Shown piece after piece: positions 35,295 to 44,611 of a DNA stretch of 64,000 nt. The notes beneath the pieces were generated by a model. It made no database searches. It worked only from the letters and a program-made list of their open reading frames with translations, and was not told the origin of the DNA. This DNA comes from Alphaproteobacteria bacterium (GTDB lineage Bacteria > Pseudomonadota > Alphaproteobacteria > UBA7879). The stretch covers positions 160,711-224,710 of the forward strand of contig PKTP01000010.1 of the NCBI GenBank assembly GCA_002869105.1, written 5' to 3'. A program made the position numbers and the translations under genes. Every line of letters begins with the position of its first letter. The stretch's first letter is position 1.

Positions 35295-36164
35295 TTATTG
35301 GCTGAGTTGATCGAAAAACTTAAACTTTTTAGGATTAATAATGAAAGTTGGTTTTTCATCTGTCTCAGCAAGAGCTTTCTCGTATGCTTGAAGGTGTCGA
35401 TAGAAGGCGTAGAATTTCTGATTTTGGCTGTATGTTTTTTCATAAATATCAGCAGCTTTAGCATCCCCTTCTCCACGCATCTTTTCAGCATCTCGATTGG
35501 CCTCTGCAATAATGACGGTTGATTGACGATTGGCCTCGGCTTTGATGGCTTGGGCACGTTCATCTCCAATGGCGCGGAATTGTTTTGCGATCCGATCCCG
35601 TTCACTGATCATACGGTCATAGATTGCGCGGCTGATTTGTGTTGGGACATCGGCGCGGCGAATCCGAATATCAACAATTTCAACACCCATATAACCCGCT
35701 GAATCTTTCATTTCAGAGACGATTTCTGCCATAACCTCGGATCGGCGATCAGAGAGCATCACATCAAAATTAACCTTGGCAATGGTTTTGTTTAAGTCTG
35801 CCACCAATTGTTGCTGTAACAACATCATTGCTCTGCTGAGCGTTCGAGCACGTTGATAAAACTTCAAAGGATCGGCAATGCGAAAAAGGGAAAAGGTATC
35901 CACCACAACCCTGCTTTTATCCGACATGATGATTTCTTTGGCAGGAATATCAAGAGGGAGAGATTTCTTGCTATACTTCACCAACTCTTCGATGAAGGGA
36001 ATTTTGAAATGGAGCCCAGGCTCTTGGATGATGCGTTGCGGATCCCCGAATTTGATGACAATCACTTGTTCATCGGGTTTAACGATGAATGTGCTTGAGA
36101 TGGCAACAACAAGGAGGATGATTGCCAAAGATACCAGGAATTTAGCTTTTGTTGTAAGTGTCAT
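35295..36164 (-). CDS. hflC: Membrane protease modulator HflC
   Basis: The 289-residue SPFH/Band-7 protein has an N-terminal membrane helix, VIKFGDPQRIIQEPGLHFKIPF, DTFSLFRIADPLKFYQ and a helical tail with DAEKMRGEGDAKAADIYEKTYSQ. HflK and HflC form a cage around the FtsH protease. It follows hflK with an 11-base gap, the standard order. Confidence 0.96.
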   Translation of the reverse strand: MTLTTKAKFLVSLAIILLVVAISSTFIVKPDEQVIVIKFGDPQRIIQEPGLHFKIPFIEELVKYSKKSLPLDIPAKEIIMSDKSRVVVDTFSLFRIADPLKFYQRARTLSRAMMLLQQQLVADLNKTIAKVNFDVMLSDRRSEVMAEIVSEMKDSAGYMGVEIVDIRIRRADVPTQISRAIYDRMISERDRIAKQFRAIGDERAQAIKAEANRQSTVIIAEANRDAEKMRGEGDAKAADIYEKTYSQNQKFYAFYRHLQAYEKALAETDEKPTFIINPKKFKFFDQLSQ

Positions 36165-36175
36165 TAACTTTACCG

Positions 36176-37189
36176 TTAGTTTGCGTTGGGAAGTTTCATG
36201 TGAGGTAGGATGCTACTGCTTGCTTGATCACCAACGATCACTTTTTTAGCATCTTTAAATACCTTTTCATATGTCTCTAATTTTAGTCTTGTTTCCATCA
36301 ATCCTGGGTTTTTGCGATGTTCTTTGGCAAGCTGTCCAAAGTAGGCAACATCACCCGTTGCTTTTGCAATGGCTGCATCACGATACCCAATGGCTTCTTC
36401 GGTTATTTTTGCAGCTTCACCACGTGCTTGCGGGACAATGGTATTACGATAGGATTCTGCTTTGTTGATCACCTGCTTTTGATAGGCCTCAGCTGCTTCA
36501 ACTTCACGGAAAGACCCAATCACTTCATCGGGAGGACTCACTTTGTCTAAGTTGATTTCTGCGATGTGGACACCCGATTGATACTTATCGAGGATTCTCT
36601 GAACCATCTCTTTTGTTTTGCTCTGAATTTCAGCACGGCCAGAAGTAAAGGTAGTATCGACAGGGGTTTTACCAACAACTTCACGAAGAGCGCTTTCTGT
36701 TGCGGCCTTAATCGCCATACGGGGTTGATTGACGTTGAAAACAAATTTTTCAGCATCTTTAATATTCCATTGGACAATGACGTTGACATCGACGATATTG
36801 CGATCACCCGTTAACATGTGTGATTCGTTGTGATTATTAAAGCCAATTTCCATTTTATGGGTGGAGGTGACATCAACCACAACTACTTCCTCAATAGGAG
36901 TGGGCAAGCGATAGTGAATGCCTTGATCAGACGTCCGGACCCATTTTCCAAACCTGAGAACAAGTCCCTGCTCATAAGGTTCAATTTGATAAAATCCACT
37001 GATGAGCCAAAGAAAAAGAGCCGCAAAAATCACCCAAAAAGGTGAAATATTTTTGGGAAAGGTGAAAGGGGGCTTCACCCCTATTTTTTTAGTGCGGCGG
37101 GAAATAAAATCTTCAACGTTTGATTTTTTCTTTTCAGCAGAGCCGCTGTTGCCCCAGGGATTATCTTGTTTTGAATGGTATGCGTCCAT
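36176..37189 (-). CDS. hflK: Membrane protease modulator HflK
   Basis: The 337-residue SPFH protein has a Gly/Asn-rich N terminus (NPWGNSGSAEKK), one membrane helix (about 50-70), GLVLRFGKWVRTSDQGIHYRLPTPIEE and the alternating Ala/Glu helical region ending in the C terminus. It is the partner of HflC in control of FtsH proteolysis. It diverges from mrp with about 54 bases between start codons. Confidence 0.96.
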   Translation of the reverse strand: MDAYHSKQDNPWGNSGSAEKKKSNVEDFISRRTKKIGVKPPFTFPKNISPFWVIFAALFLWLISGFYQIEPYEQGLVLRFGKWVRTSDQGIHYRLPTPIEEVVVVDVTSTHKMEIGFNNHNESHMLTGDRNIVDVNVIVQWNIKDAEKFVFNVNQPRMAIKAATESALREVVGKTPVDTTFTSGRAEIQSKTKEMVQRILDKYQSGVHIAEINLDKVSPPDEVIGSFREVEAAEAYQKQVINKAESYRNTIVPQARGEAAKITEEAIGYRDAAIAKATGDVAYFGQLAKEHRKNPGLMETRLKLETYEKVFKDAKKVIVGDQASSSILPHMKLPNAN

Positions 37190-37243
37190 GAAACTCTCGA
37201 ATTTATCTTTGAACTTTTAATCTATTTGTTTAAGTTTAATACC

Positions 37244-38302
37244 ATGGCCGCCATCAATAAACAAGCACTGCAGACCCATTTAGATGCATTCAAGCTCCCG
37301 GATAGTGGCGTTCTTCTTTCCACGCTCCCTATCCAAACCCATTTTCAGTGGGAGGCAGATCCTGTTCGTCTTATTTTTTTTGGCGATGGACCCACAATCC
37401 GTATGCTTTCACACCATCAACAAGCATTGAAAAACCATGTGTTGCAAGTGGTCCGAGATAGGGATGTACAACTGATTTTTTCAAGCCAAGCCCCGCCTCA
37501 ACAGGAATCGAACCAGAAAAAAAAGGTAGAAAAAATCCAACTCCCCTATATCAAAAATGTGGTTGCTGTTGCCTCAGGAAAAGGAGGGGTTGGCAAGTCA
37601 ACAGTTGCCGTTAACCTTGCCTGTGCCCTTCAAAAAGCGGGTCATCGCGTCGGCCTTCTGGATCTGGATATTTATGGCCCGTCCCTTCCGACCATGCTGG
37701 GGCTGAACCAAGAACCTAAAAGAGAGGGTGGGAAAGCCATTCCTGTGGATTATCATGGGTTGGCTACCCTTTCAGTGGGATACCTGATACCAGCTGATAA
37801 GGCAGTTATTTGGCGGGGGCCCCTTGTTCAAAAAATGATTCAACAGTTTTTAACGGAAACCGCTTGGCCAGAATTAGACTATCTTATTCTAGATACCCCT
37901 CCAGGTACAGGAGATGTGCATTTATCCCTGGCTCAAATGGTACCTTTATCTGGTGTTTTGGTTGTCACAACACCGCAAAAACTATCTCTGATTGATGCTG
38001 AAAAAAGTGTTGAGATGTACGAAACGCTTAACATTCCTGTTTTTGGATTGATTGAAAATATGGCGGATGTTGAGTGCCCCTCTTGTCATCATTCTTTTCA
38101 AATATTTGACCAAGGCGGCGGAGAGTTTTTGAGTCAAAAAAAGCAAGTGCCTTTGCTGGCAAGTTTGTCCATGAGCAAGTCTATTCGAGAGAGTGCAGAT
38201 CGCGGGAAACCTCTCTATGAACAGAGTGAACAAACACCTTTTCATGAAGGTATTGATAAAATTGTCACCTATTTAGAAAATATTTTGTCACAGAATGTTT
38301 AA
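37244..38302 (+). CDS. mrp: Iron-sulfur cluster carrier ATPase Mrp/ApbC
   Basis: The ATG at 37244 gives about 352 residues; an in-frame upstream ATG at 37175 lies inside hflK and is unlikely. Features are an N-terminal MIP18-like domain, a linker, the deviant P-loop ASGKGGVGKSTVAVNLA, VLVVTTPQK and the cluster-binding Cys pair in VECPSCHHSF near the C terminus. It transfers 4Fe-4S clusters to target enzymes, probably with the A-type carrier of this window. Confidence 0.95.
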   Translation: MAAINKQALQTHLDAFKLPDSGVLLSTLPIQTHFQWEADPVRLIFFGDGPTIRMLSHHQQALKNHVLQVVRDRDVQLIFSSQAPPQQESNQKKKVEKIQLPYIKNVVAVASGKGGVGKSTVAVNLACALQKAGHRVGLLDLDIYGPSLPTMLGLNQEPKREGGKAIPVDYHGLATLSVGYLIPADKAVIWRGPLVQKMIQQFLTETAWPELDYLILDTPPGTGDVHLSLAQMVPLSGVLVVTTPQKLSLIDAEKSVEMYETLNIPVFGLIENMADVECPSCHHSFQIFDQGGGEFLSQKKQVPLLASLSMSKSIRESADRGKPLYEQSEQTPFHEGIDKIVTYLENILSQNV

Positions 38303-38889
38303 GAGATTCTTTTTAGGTGACTCTTTTTTTCAGAGTTGGCGATCAGCTCTTTCTTGGCTTCGTCAAGGGAGTCAATGAACTGATAATTTAAGCGAGTCAC
38401 ATCTTGCAAAAACTTTTCTTTAGTTAAGTGGGTTATTAAATGTTCAAGAGGTTGCCAAAACCCTTTGTGATTTAGGATGATGATTGGCGCTTTGAGAACA
38501 CCAACATATTGTAGAGTGAGAGCTTCGAATGCCTCGTCAAGGGTACCTAACCCCCCCGGTAAAATAACAATTGCATCCGCGCTTTCATGAAGAATTTCTT
38601 TTCTAAGGTGAATGTTTTTTGCCATATGATGACTGGTTAGATTTTCATTCTTTGGTTCACGTGAGCTCAGAAATTCATTTTCAAAGCTGATGCCGTGAAC
38701 TTCGCCACCAGCTTCAAAACAAGCTGCTGCAACAGCACACATCAGACCAGCTTTTGAGCCCCCGTAATAGAGCGCCCAGTTGTTTTCTCCAATAAATATT
38801 CCAAGTTCGTGTGCAATATTAAGGTGGGGTGGCTGTACATCTGAGCTGGCGCCGCAATAGACAGTGATTGAAAATTTAGAGTTCTTCAT
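38299..38889 (-). CDS. LOG-family protein (cytokinin-riboside phosphoribohydrolase-like, TIGR00730)
   Basis: A 196-residue Rossmann-like protein that begins MKNSKFSITVYCGASSD and has YYGGSKAGLM and the defining motif ILPGGLGTLDEAFEAL. LOG enzymes hydrolyse nucleoside-5'-monophosphates at the N-glycosidic bond. In bacteria the role is often nucleotide salvage or hygiene. The stop overlaps the mrp stop region by 4 bases. Confidence 0.9.
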   Translation of the reverse strand: MKNSKFSITVYCGASSDVQPPHLNIAHELGIFIGENNWALYYGGSKAGLMCAVAAACFEAGGEVHGISFENEFLSSREPKNENLTSHHMAKNIHLRKEILHESADAIVILPGGLGTLDEAFEALTLQYVGVLKAPIIILNHKGFWQPLEHLITHLTKEKFLQDVTRLNYQFIDSLDEAKKELIANSEKKSHLKRIS

Positions 38890-39447
38890 GGGTATCCTTT
38901 CGTTTTAAGATGATGATTTTTACAATGCCATAGACACGATTATAGAGCTCTTCGAATCCAGGATATTTTAGAGGCGTTGTTTTAGAGGTTTCAATGATGA
39001 TCAAGCTGCGGTCATGAATCCAGTCACCGGTTTTAAGTTTACTTAGAAGGTAGGGCCAATAGGTATTCGATATGGAGGGTCTAAGAAAATGAGATCATAG
39101 GGAGCTTCAGGATTTCCTCGTTCTAAATAGGTTTGGGCTTTTAAACCAATAACCTGGCATTGCGATTGAATGTCTAAGGATTTGATATTGTCCCATAGGA
39201 TTTTACGCACTTTATAATTTGTTTCGATCAAGGTTGCTGAGCTGGCCCCGCGTGACATGGCTTCTAACACCAATGATCCGGTTCCAGCGAACAGGTCAAT
39301 CACGTGTGCATCGTTGATGTCAAATCTTAGGCTGTTTTCAAGAACATTAAAAAGAGCTTCTCTGACATTATCTTTTGTGGGTCGCGTTGTGCTTTCATTA
39401 GTCCACTTAAGAGCTTTACCGCGAAATTTTCCACCGACAATACGCAT
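38876..39447 (-). pseudogene. rsmD: 16S rRNA (guanine-966-N2) methyltransferase RsmD, frameshifted
   Basis: The open part, 39043-39447, covers MRIVGGKFRGKALKW, the SAM loop VIDLFAGTGSLVLEAMSRG and the catalytic DPPY (LIFLDPPYR). Right after DPPYR the frame ends in IPIGPTF. Restoring one base near 39066 (cgAata) continues the protein in the next frame as YWPYLLSKLKTGDWI, then DRSLIIIETSK, down to 38876, where the stop overlaps the LOG start, the normal end for RsmD. So one base is missing in the genome or in the sequence. Confidence 0.85.
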
Positions 39448-39448
39448 A

Positions 39449-40180
39449 TTAATTCTCTCCTGTTTTGAGGAGAGTTTTTATTTCAAGAGAGCTTAGTTCT
39501 TTGAGGGCGCCTTTTTCAAGAGAGCCTAGTTTAATCGGACCGTAAGCAACCCTTTTTAGGAGCGCCAGTGGTATATGGAAATATTCTAAAATTTTTCTAA
39601 TTTCTCGATTTTTCCCTTCGGTTAATTTAAGCCGATACCAGTTTTTTGATCCGACTTGTTCTAAAGGATGTACCTTGATTGCTTTATAGTGAATGTCATC
39701 AATGGTTATACCGTTAGATAAGGCAGAAATCATAGAGGGCGTAAATTCTTTTGCTACTTTAATATCATAGGCGCGGATCATAGACTCACTGGGTTTTTCA
39801 AGGAGATGGGCATAGGATCCTTTGTTTGTTAATAATAGCAATCCCTCTGACATATAATCCAACCGTCCCACAGATATCAGATGAGAAAGAGAGGCATATT
39901 TATTTTTTAAGTAAGCATAGATGGTTTGTCTGTTTTCCGGATCTTCATGACTGCAAATAAGATTCGCCGGGTTATGAAAAGCCCAAATACGTCCTTTCAT
40001 CTCTTTTTCTAAAGGTTTGCTATCAATCAAAATCTCACAATCTAAGGAAACTTTTTCTCCCAGATCAGTATGTATTTGACCCTCTACTTGAACGCGGCCT
40101 TTTAGGATAAAATCCTCGGCTTTTCTGCGTGAGCAGTAACCACGTTCGGCAATGAGTTTAGCAAGCCTGATATCAGACAT
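39449..40180 (-). CDS. rluB: Ribosomal large-subunit pseudouridine synthase (RluB/RsuA family)
   Basis: The 243-residue enzyme has an N-terminal S4 RNA-binding domain (MSDIRLAKLIAERGYCSRRKAEDFILKGRVQV) and the catalytic Asp in SVGRLDYMSEGLLLLTN, with GKNREIRKIL near the end. It converts a uridine of 23S rRNA helix 89 to pseudouridine. It lies just upstream of rsmD with a 1-base gap. RluB rather than RluE/F fits best. Confidence 0.92.
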   Translation of the reverse strand: MSDIRLAKLIAERGYCSRRKAEDFILKGRVQVEGQIHTDLGEKVSLDCEILIDSKPLEKEMKGRIWAFHNPANLICSHEDPENRQTIYAYLKNKYASLSHLISVGRLDYMSEGLLLLTNKGSYAHLLEKPSESMIRAYDIKVAKEFTPSMISALSNGITIDDIHYKAIKVHPLEQVGSKNWYRLKLTEGKNREIRKILEYFHIPLALLKRVAYGPIKLGSLEKGALKELSSLEIKTLLKTGEN

Positions 40181-40224
40181 AAATTGTTTTTTACTTTCTT
40201 GGCTATTAACGCAAAGATAAAAAT

Positions 40225-42201
40225 CTAGCTACTTGAAGGGCCATGAACCAAAGTATATTGAATTTTTTTCTTTTTTAAAATCTGGCCCAATCTTTTTTCA
40301 AAGAGCGCTTGAGCTCCCCATATTTTAATAGGCTTTCCTTTTATGAGATAGGAAATCTCAATTTGATCGTCGTCATTTTTAAAAATATTGAAGATACTAA
40401 TGGTTTCAATTTTATCGTCCTGCTCTTTGTTGAATCGATTTTTTTCTTCTATGAAAAGGTTATTGAGAGCATTGATATCAACATCTCCAGGAAACTGAAG
40501 AATGAAGCTGCTATATATTTCATTATGAAATGTGATGGTTTTAATCACAGAATAATTCAATGTATGGAGCTGACCTTCACGATCTCGGAGGTAGAAGTTT
40601 TGTAAAAATATTTCTTCAACAGCCCCGAAAATATTATCATTACTTCCCATATTGACGGTGATTTTCCCCCCGCGCACGATAATCCCCTGAAGAATGTAAC
40701 TGAGACCTCTGAAGAAATCATCAATACTACTCTTTCCGCCAAGAAGAGCACCCGCTACGATAATTCCGTAGAAAGAGCTTAAGTATACCTGATTCAACCC
40801 AAGTTCGATTAATACAAGGTAAGAATATAGAGGCCAGAAAATAATCGTGCCTAAATCACCTACGGCATTTATTATGGCAAGAAACTTCGAGTTTGGAACA
40901 ACAAGATATAGATTTCCTTCTAATCGTTTTTCTTGATTTAAGGATATTTTTTTTGCTGCATACAAAACCTTGTAATAAAAAAGAAGAGCAGCCGCTGTGA
41001 TAAAAGATATTGTAACAAAACGTGTATAAAGATTATCAGAGAGCTCCTTAAACCAAAGAGTATCTGGCCCAAACGTATTGATAATAACAATGATTCGAAA
41101 TCCTAAGATAACGTTGGTAACAACGAGCGCAATGCGTAGAAGGCGTCTTAAAATTTGATCTGCGCCAATGAAAGTTGGCCCATCAGGTGTTTTGATGAAG
41201 TTCGAGATCAGGCTATTGATTGTCAGGGTGTTTAACCAAAATCCGTGCGTATTAAAAATTTCTGAGAATCCTAAAGTGAGTATAATAATGATCAGGGTAG
41301 TGGAGATGGGATGGGATGTAACTTTTTTTCTGAACTTAGGAAAATAGGTTGCGTAAATCGAGAGATAAAAGAGCATGCCATACCCACTGATGAGTGCGCG
41401 GACCATATGCAAAATAATTTTTTGTATGGTGTTGTCACAGCGCTCAACCCAATGAAAACAGTATTGAATGAAATCGGCTGCTTGCAAGGCCACAACGAGA
41501 ACGGGCAAAACAAAAATAATAATTTTTTCGAACGAATGTAACAAGCCTACAAAATAGACTTTCCTTGCCGTATTTGCTTGTGGATGAGGGGAGAAAAAAT
41601 GAAAGGTCGATCCAACAATGAAGCTAATGGCGATCTTTCCTATGGCAACAAAAGAGTAAAGAAAGACAAAGTACTTCATAGAAAATTCTAATTCGTTATC
41701 TCTAATTTTTTCTTCAGCGAGGCCATAAAAAATGGTGTTAACTAAAAGAAGAAGAAGCGCCATGCTGGCGCAGAGGCTAAAAGATGGCGATCTGTGATTC
41801 GCTTTGGAATATTGCTCACTAAGGCGGACAACTGTGAAAAAAGAAAGGGTGTAGAGGATAAAGAGCAATAGAACTGTGAAAAAAGAAAGGGTGTAGAGGA
41901 TAAAGAGCAATAGAAATGTAATATCGAACCCTGCAACTAAGTTATTGAGGTAGTCTATACCTCTTGAGATCACGCGTTTAATGGATGCATGAGACTGGTC
42001 AATTGTTTTAAAAAAACCTGGAACTGTTTTAAAGTTGAAAAGAGGCCCTTTCGCTGCCTCTTGTTTTTCTGTTGAGTTAGGTGGTGTTACTGAAACGCCA
42101 ATAGGGTTTTGAAAATCAGACACGGCTGATGACAGACTAAGATCTGTGGCTGCCTGTGGCTTAAGACATAAGACCAATGCGAGGATGAAATATTTAAACA
42201 T
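40225..42201 (-). CDS. MscS-family mechanosensitive channel with duplicated helix segment
   Basis: The 658-residue protein has a signal sequence, a soluble periplasmic stretch, about nine membrane helices and the C-terminal MscS beta-domain with IVRGGKITVNMGSND, GAVEEIFLQNFYLRDREGQ and the polyglycine-like hinge LLGGKSSIDDFFRGL. The layout fits the large MscS type with extra helices. A perfect 42-bp tandem repeat duplicates 14 residues (LLLFILYTLSFFTV) within the first predicted helix, which lengthens it in frame. It releases solutes on hypo-osmotic shock. It stands alone. Confidence 0.85.
   Translation of the reverse strand: MFKYFILALVLCLKPQAATDLSLSSAVSDFQNPIGVSVTPPNSTEKQEAAKGPLFNFKTVPGFFKTIDQSHASIKRVISRGIDYLNNLVAGFDITFLLLFILYTLSFFTVLLLFILYTLSFFTVVRLSEQYSKANHRSPSFSLCASMALLLLLVNTIFYGLAEEKIRDNELEFSMKYFVFLYSFVAIGKIAISFIVGSTFHFFSPHPQANTARKVYFVGLLHSFEKIIIFVLPVLVVALQAADFIQYCFHWVERCDNTIQKIILHMVRALISGYGMLFYLSIYATYFPKFRKKVTSHPISTTLIIIILTLGFSEIFNTHGFWLNTLTINSLISNFIKTPDGPTFIGADQILRRLLRIALVVTNVILGFRIIVIINTFGPDTLWFKELSDNLYTRFVTISFITAAALLFYYKVLYAAKKISLNQEKRLEGNLYLVVPNSKFLAIINAVGDLGTIIFWPLYSYLVLIELGLNQVYLSSFYGIIVAGALLGGKSSIDDFFRGLSYILQGIIVRGGKITVNMGSNDNIFGAVEEIFLQNFYLRDREGQLHTLNYSVIKTITFHNEIYSSFILQFPGDVDINALNNLFIEEKNRFNKEQDDKIETISIFNIFKNDDDQIEISYLIKGKPIKIWGAQALFEKRLGQILKKKKIQYTLVHGPSSS
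41830..41913. repeat. Exact 42-bp tandem duplication in the MscS gene
   Basis: Copy one at 41830-41871 and copy two at 41872-41913 are identical. The unit is 14 codons, so the frame is kept. It lies in the codons of an N-terminal membrane helix. Confidence 0.95.
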
Positions 42202-42231
42202 CTGAGACCTTTACCCTATTTTATAACGATC

Positions 42232-43995
42232 TTAGAATAGGTGTGACTTAGAATCAATTTCTATTTCATAAAGAGCCTGGTATAGGCCTTGCTTTCCTCC
42301 TAGACTTTTGGGTGTTCCGGATTGTATGCATTCACCCTGGTGAATCACATGAATCCAATCGGACTGGACAATAAGGGGGAAATGATGGGTTGCGACGATC
42401 AGTGTTTTGCCTTCAGCCTTGAGTTTTTGAAAGGTCTTAGAAAGGTGGGTTTCACTCTCTTTGTCTAAATGATTTGTGGGCTCATCAAAAAGATAAACGT
42501 CAGCTTCTTTAAGAATGGTTCGGGCAAGCGCCAATCGCTGTTTTTGTCCACTGGATAGTGTGACGTTATCGGAATTGATCTTCGTTTGAAGGCCCTCTTC
42601 AAAATTTTGAATAACGCGGTTTAAATGGCATAATTTAAGAACTTTTTGGATTCTTTGTTCGGTCGCATTGGGATCCACCAGTAAAAGATTTGATAGGATT
42701 GTTCCAGAAAAGAAAAAGGTGTTTTGAGGTGCATAACTCATCATTGAGTTGAGGTCCTTCGGAGGGATGGTATTCAGGTCGTGGTCATCAACGGTGATCG
42801 ATCCTTCATTAATGGGATATAAGCCCAATAGAAGCTTGAGAAGCGTTGATTTTCCTGAGCCGTTCAAGCCCACAATGCAGTTGATCTCTCCTTTTTTTAA
42901 ATCTAAATTTAAGTTTTTAAAGATAGGCACGTGGGGCGCACTCGGATAAGAAAAAGAAAGGTCTTTGACCTGAATATGATGATGGAATGTATAGCCTTCA
43001 GTGCTGGGGACTATAACGGGATTTGGAAGATTTAAAACATCTTGAATGGTTTTCCAGGATAGTTGAGCTTGAATGTATTTGGTGGTGGACTCGCTGAGGG
43101 AATTTAAGCTTAAGGTAGCCAGAAGGGCAAAGAAGATAAACGAGGTGAGTTCTCCAGATGAGAGTTGGCCAGATTCAACGAGTCGACTGCCGATAAAAAT
43201 TAAAAAAATGACAAAAGTAAAGCAGACAGCCATGACAATCAAAACCTTTATTGCTCTGGACTTTGTTTGCAGAAGGCTGGCTTGCTCTTCGCTTTTTTGA
43301 AGCTCTTTTAAATTCTTTAACGTGTTTGTTTCTTGATTGTTTGATTTAATCTCAACAAAGCCCCTCAAGCAGTCTTGAATGAAATTTAGAGTATGTCTTT
43401 CGCTTTGAGAATAAGCTTTTGTATGTGTTCTCGCATATTTGCTGGCTGTGTATATGATGAGACCAACAAGTGCTGAAAATCCCAGAGCACATACAGCAAA
43501 ATGCCAACTAATGATGAAGACTGAGACAAGTGAGGCGCCCGCAATCAGTGCGTTTCTGAACCCGGATGGAATGGTATCTACAACCAAGGTCTGAATGCGA
43601 GAAATATCCGCATGGATATGACGCATGGTATCTTGCAGATGATGTTTTTCAAAGGATGAATAGGGCTGTGCCATGACTTTTTGGCATAAAAGATTTTGAA
43701 GATCTTGAGCCATTTTTTTGCCCAGTTTGTTAACCGCTAAGAGCCTCAAGAAGCTTGCAAAACTTAGCAAAAGCGCCAAAAGGAAAAGCTTAACGAGAGC
43801 ATTGAGAGGGTGTGCGTAATTCAAGCCATTATCAATGACATCTCTCAGAACAGATCCAAATGCAACTAAGGAAAAAGTTGCAAGCAAAATAGCAAAAATT
43901 GCTTGTAACAGAAGAGGGCTCCTAAAAGAAAGGACGTGATGGCGCCAGACCTCTTTTGGAAGAGGGGAGTCATGAGCTGAGGATGAACAGCCCAT
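42232..43995 (-). CDS. ABC exporter of the MsbA/multidrug type (fused TMD and ATPase)
   Basis: The 587-residue protein has six helices in the first 310 residues, then the ATPase: Walker A GLNGSGKSTLLKLL, signature LSSGQKQRLALARTI, Walker B VYLFDEPTNHLD and H-loop ATHH. The N-terminal coupling region ESTTKYIQAQLSWK is alphaproteobacterial in style (single exporter, probably a homodimer). Lipid or drug export is plausible; the substrate is not evident. It is 6 bases downstream of secB and may share its transcript. Confidence 0.88.
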   Translation of the reverse strand: MGCSSSAHDSPLPKEVWRHHVLSFRSPLLLQAIFAILLATFSLVAFGSVLRDVIDNGLNYAHPLNALVKLFLLALLLSFASFLRLLAVNKLGKKMAQDLQNLLCQKVMAQPYSSFEKHHLQDTMRHIHADISRIQTLVVDTIPSGFRNALIAGASLVSVFIISWHFAVCALGFSALVGLIIYTASKYARTHTKAYSQSERHTLNFIQDCLRGFVEIKSNNQETNTLKNLKELQKSEEQASLLQTKSRAIKVLIVMAVCFTFVIFLIFIGSRLVESGQLSSGELTSFIFFALLATLSLNSLSESTTKYIQAQLSWKTIQDVLNLPNPVIVPSTEGYTFHHHIQVKDLSFSYPSAPHVPIFKNLNLDLKKGEINCIVGLNGSGKSTLLKLLLGLYPINEGSITVDDHDLNTIPPKDLNSMMSYAPQNTFFFSGTILSNLLLVDPNATEQRIQKVLKLCHLNRVIQNFEEGLQTKINSDNVTLSSGQKQRLALARTILKEADVYLFDEPTNHLDKESETHLSKTFQKLKAEGKTLIVATHHFPLIVQSDWIHVIHQGECIQSGTPKSLGGKQGLYQALYEIEIDSKSHLF

Positions 43996-44001
43996 GATGA
44001 A

Positions 44002-44457
44002 TTAATTCATTGTTGGTTGAGAGGCAGTGCTGTCTTGCTGTTGGTAAAGGTCTGAAAAATTGACAGGATTCAGCATAAGGGGCAGGTATCCGCCATCACT
44101 GGTTGCATTGGCAACGATGCTGCGCGCAAACGGGAAAAGCATTCGTGGGCATTCGATCAGCAGAAATGGCTTTATATCTTCGCTGTTTTCCGTTCCAATC
44201 TTGAAAAGGCCGGCATAGCGCAAATCAACAATGAAAAGCGTTTCTTGCTTGGATTTTGCGGTTGCTTGTACATGAAGCTCAACTTCGTAAACTTCTTCGT
44301 TAGCTTGTTGTGCTTGGACTTGAATATCGACACTGATTTCTGGTTTTTCTGGATTTGAAAAATGCGTGAGAATGCAGGGATTTTCAAATGAAAAGTCTTT
44401 GGTATATTGTCCAATAACATTGACATCAAATTTAGGCTGAATGGTATTTTGCGACAT
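44002..44457 (-). CDS. secB: Protein-export chaperone SecB
   Basis: The ATG at 44457 starts MSQNTIQPKFDVNVIGQYTKDFSFENPC, which fits SecB and not the longer frame upstream. Further features are EVYEVELHVQATAKS, the YAGLF motif and CPRMLFPFARSIVANATSDGG with a C terminus ending in PVNFSDLY. SecB holds presecretory proteins for SecA. About 151 residues, normal for the family. Confidence 0.96.
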   Translation of the reverse strand: MSQNTIQPKFDVNVIGQYTKDFSFENPCILTHFSNPEKPEISVDIQVQAQQANEEVYEVELHVQATAKSKQETLFIVDLRYAGLFKIGTENSEDIKPFLLIECPRMLFPFARSIVANATSDGGYLPLMLNPVNFSDLYQQQDSTASQPTMN

Positions 44458-44611
44458 CGATATTCTCTTTATTATGTTTTGTAGACTTAGCACATTTTTA
44501 ACACCAGTCAAACCACTAACCACGGTTTTTACTGGAAATAGCAGATGATATTTTAATTGTGATTTGAATACAAAATTGATAATATCTTAAAGTGATATTT
44601 TAGGAGCCATC

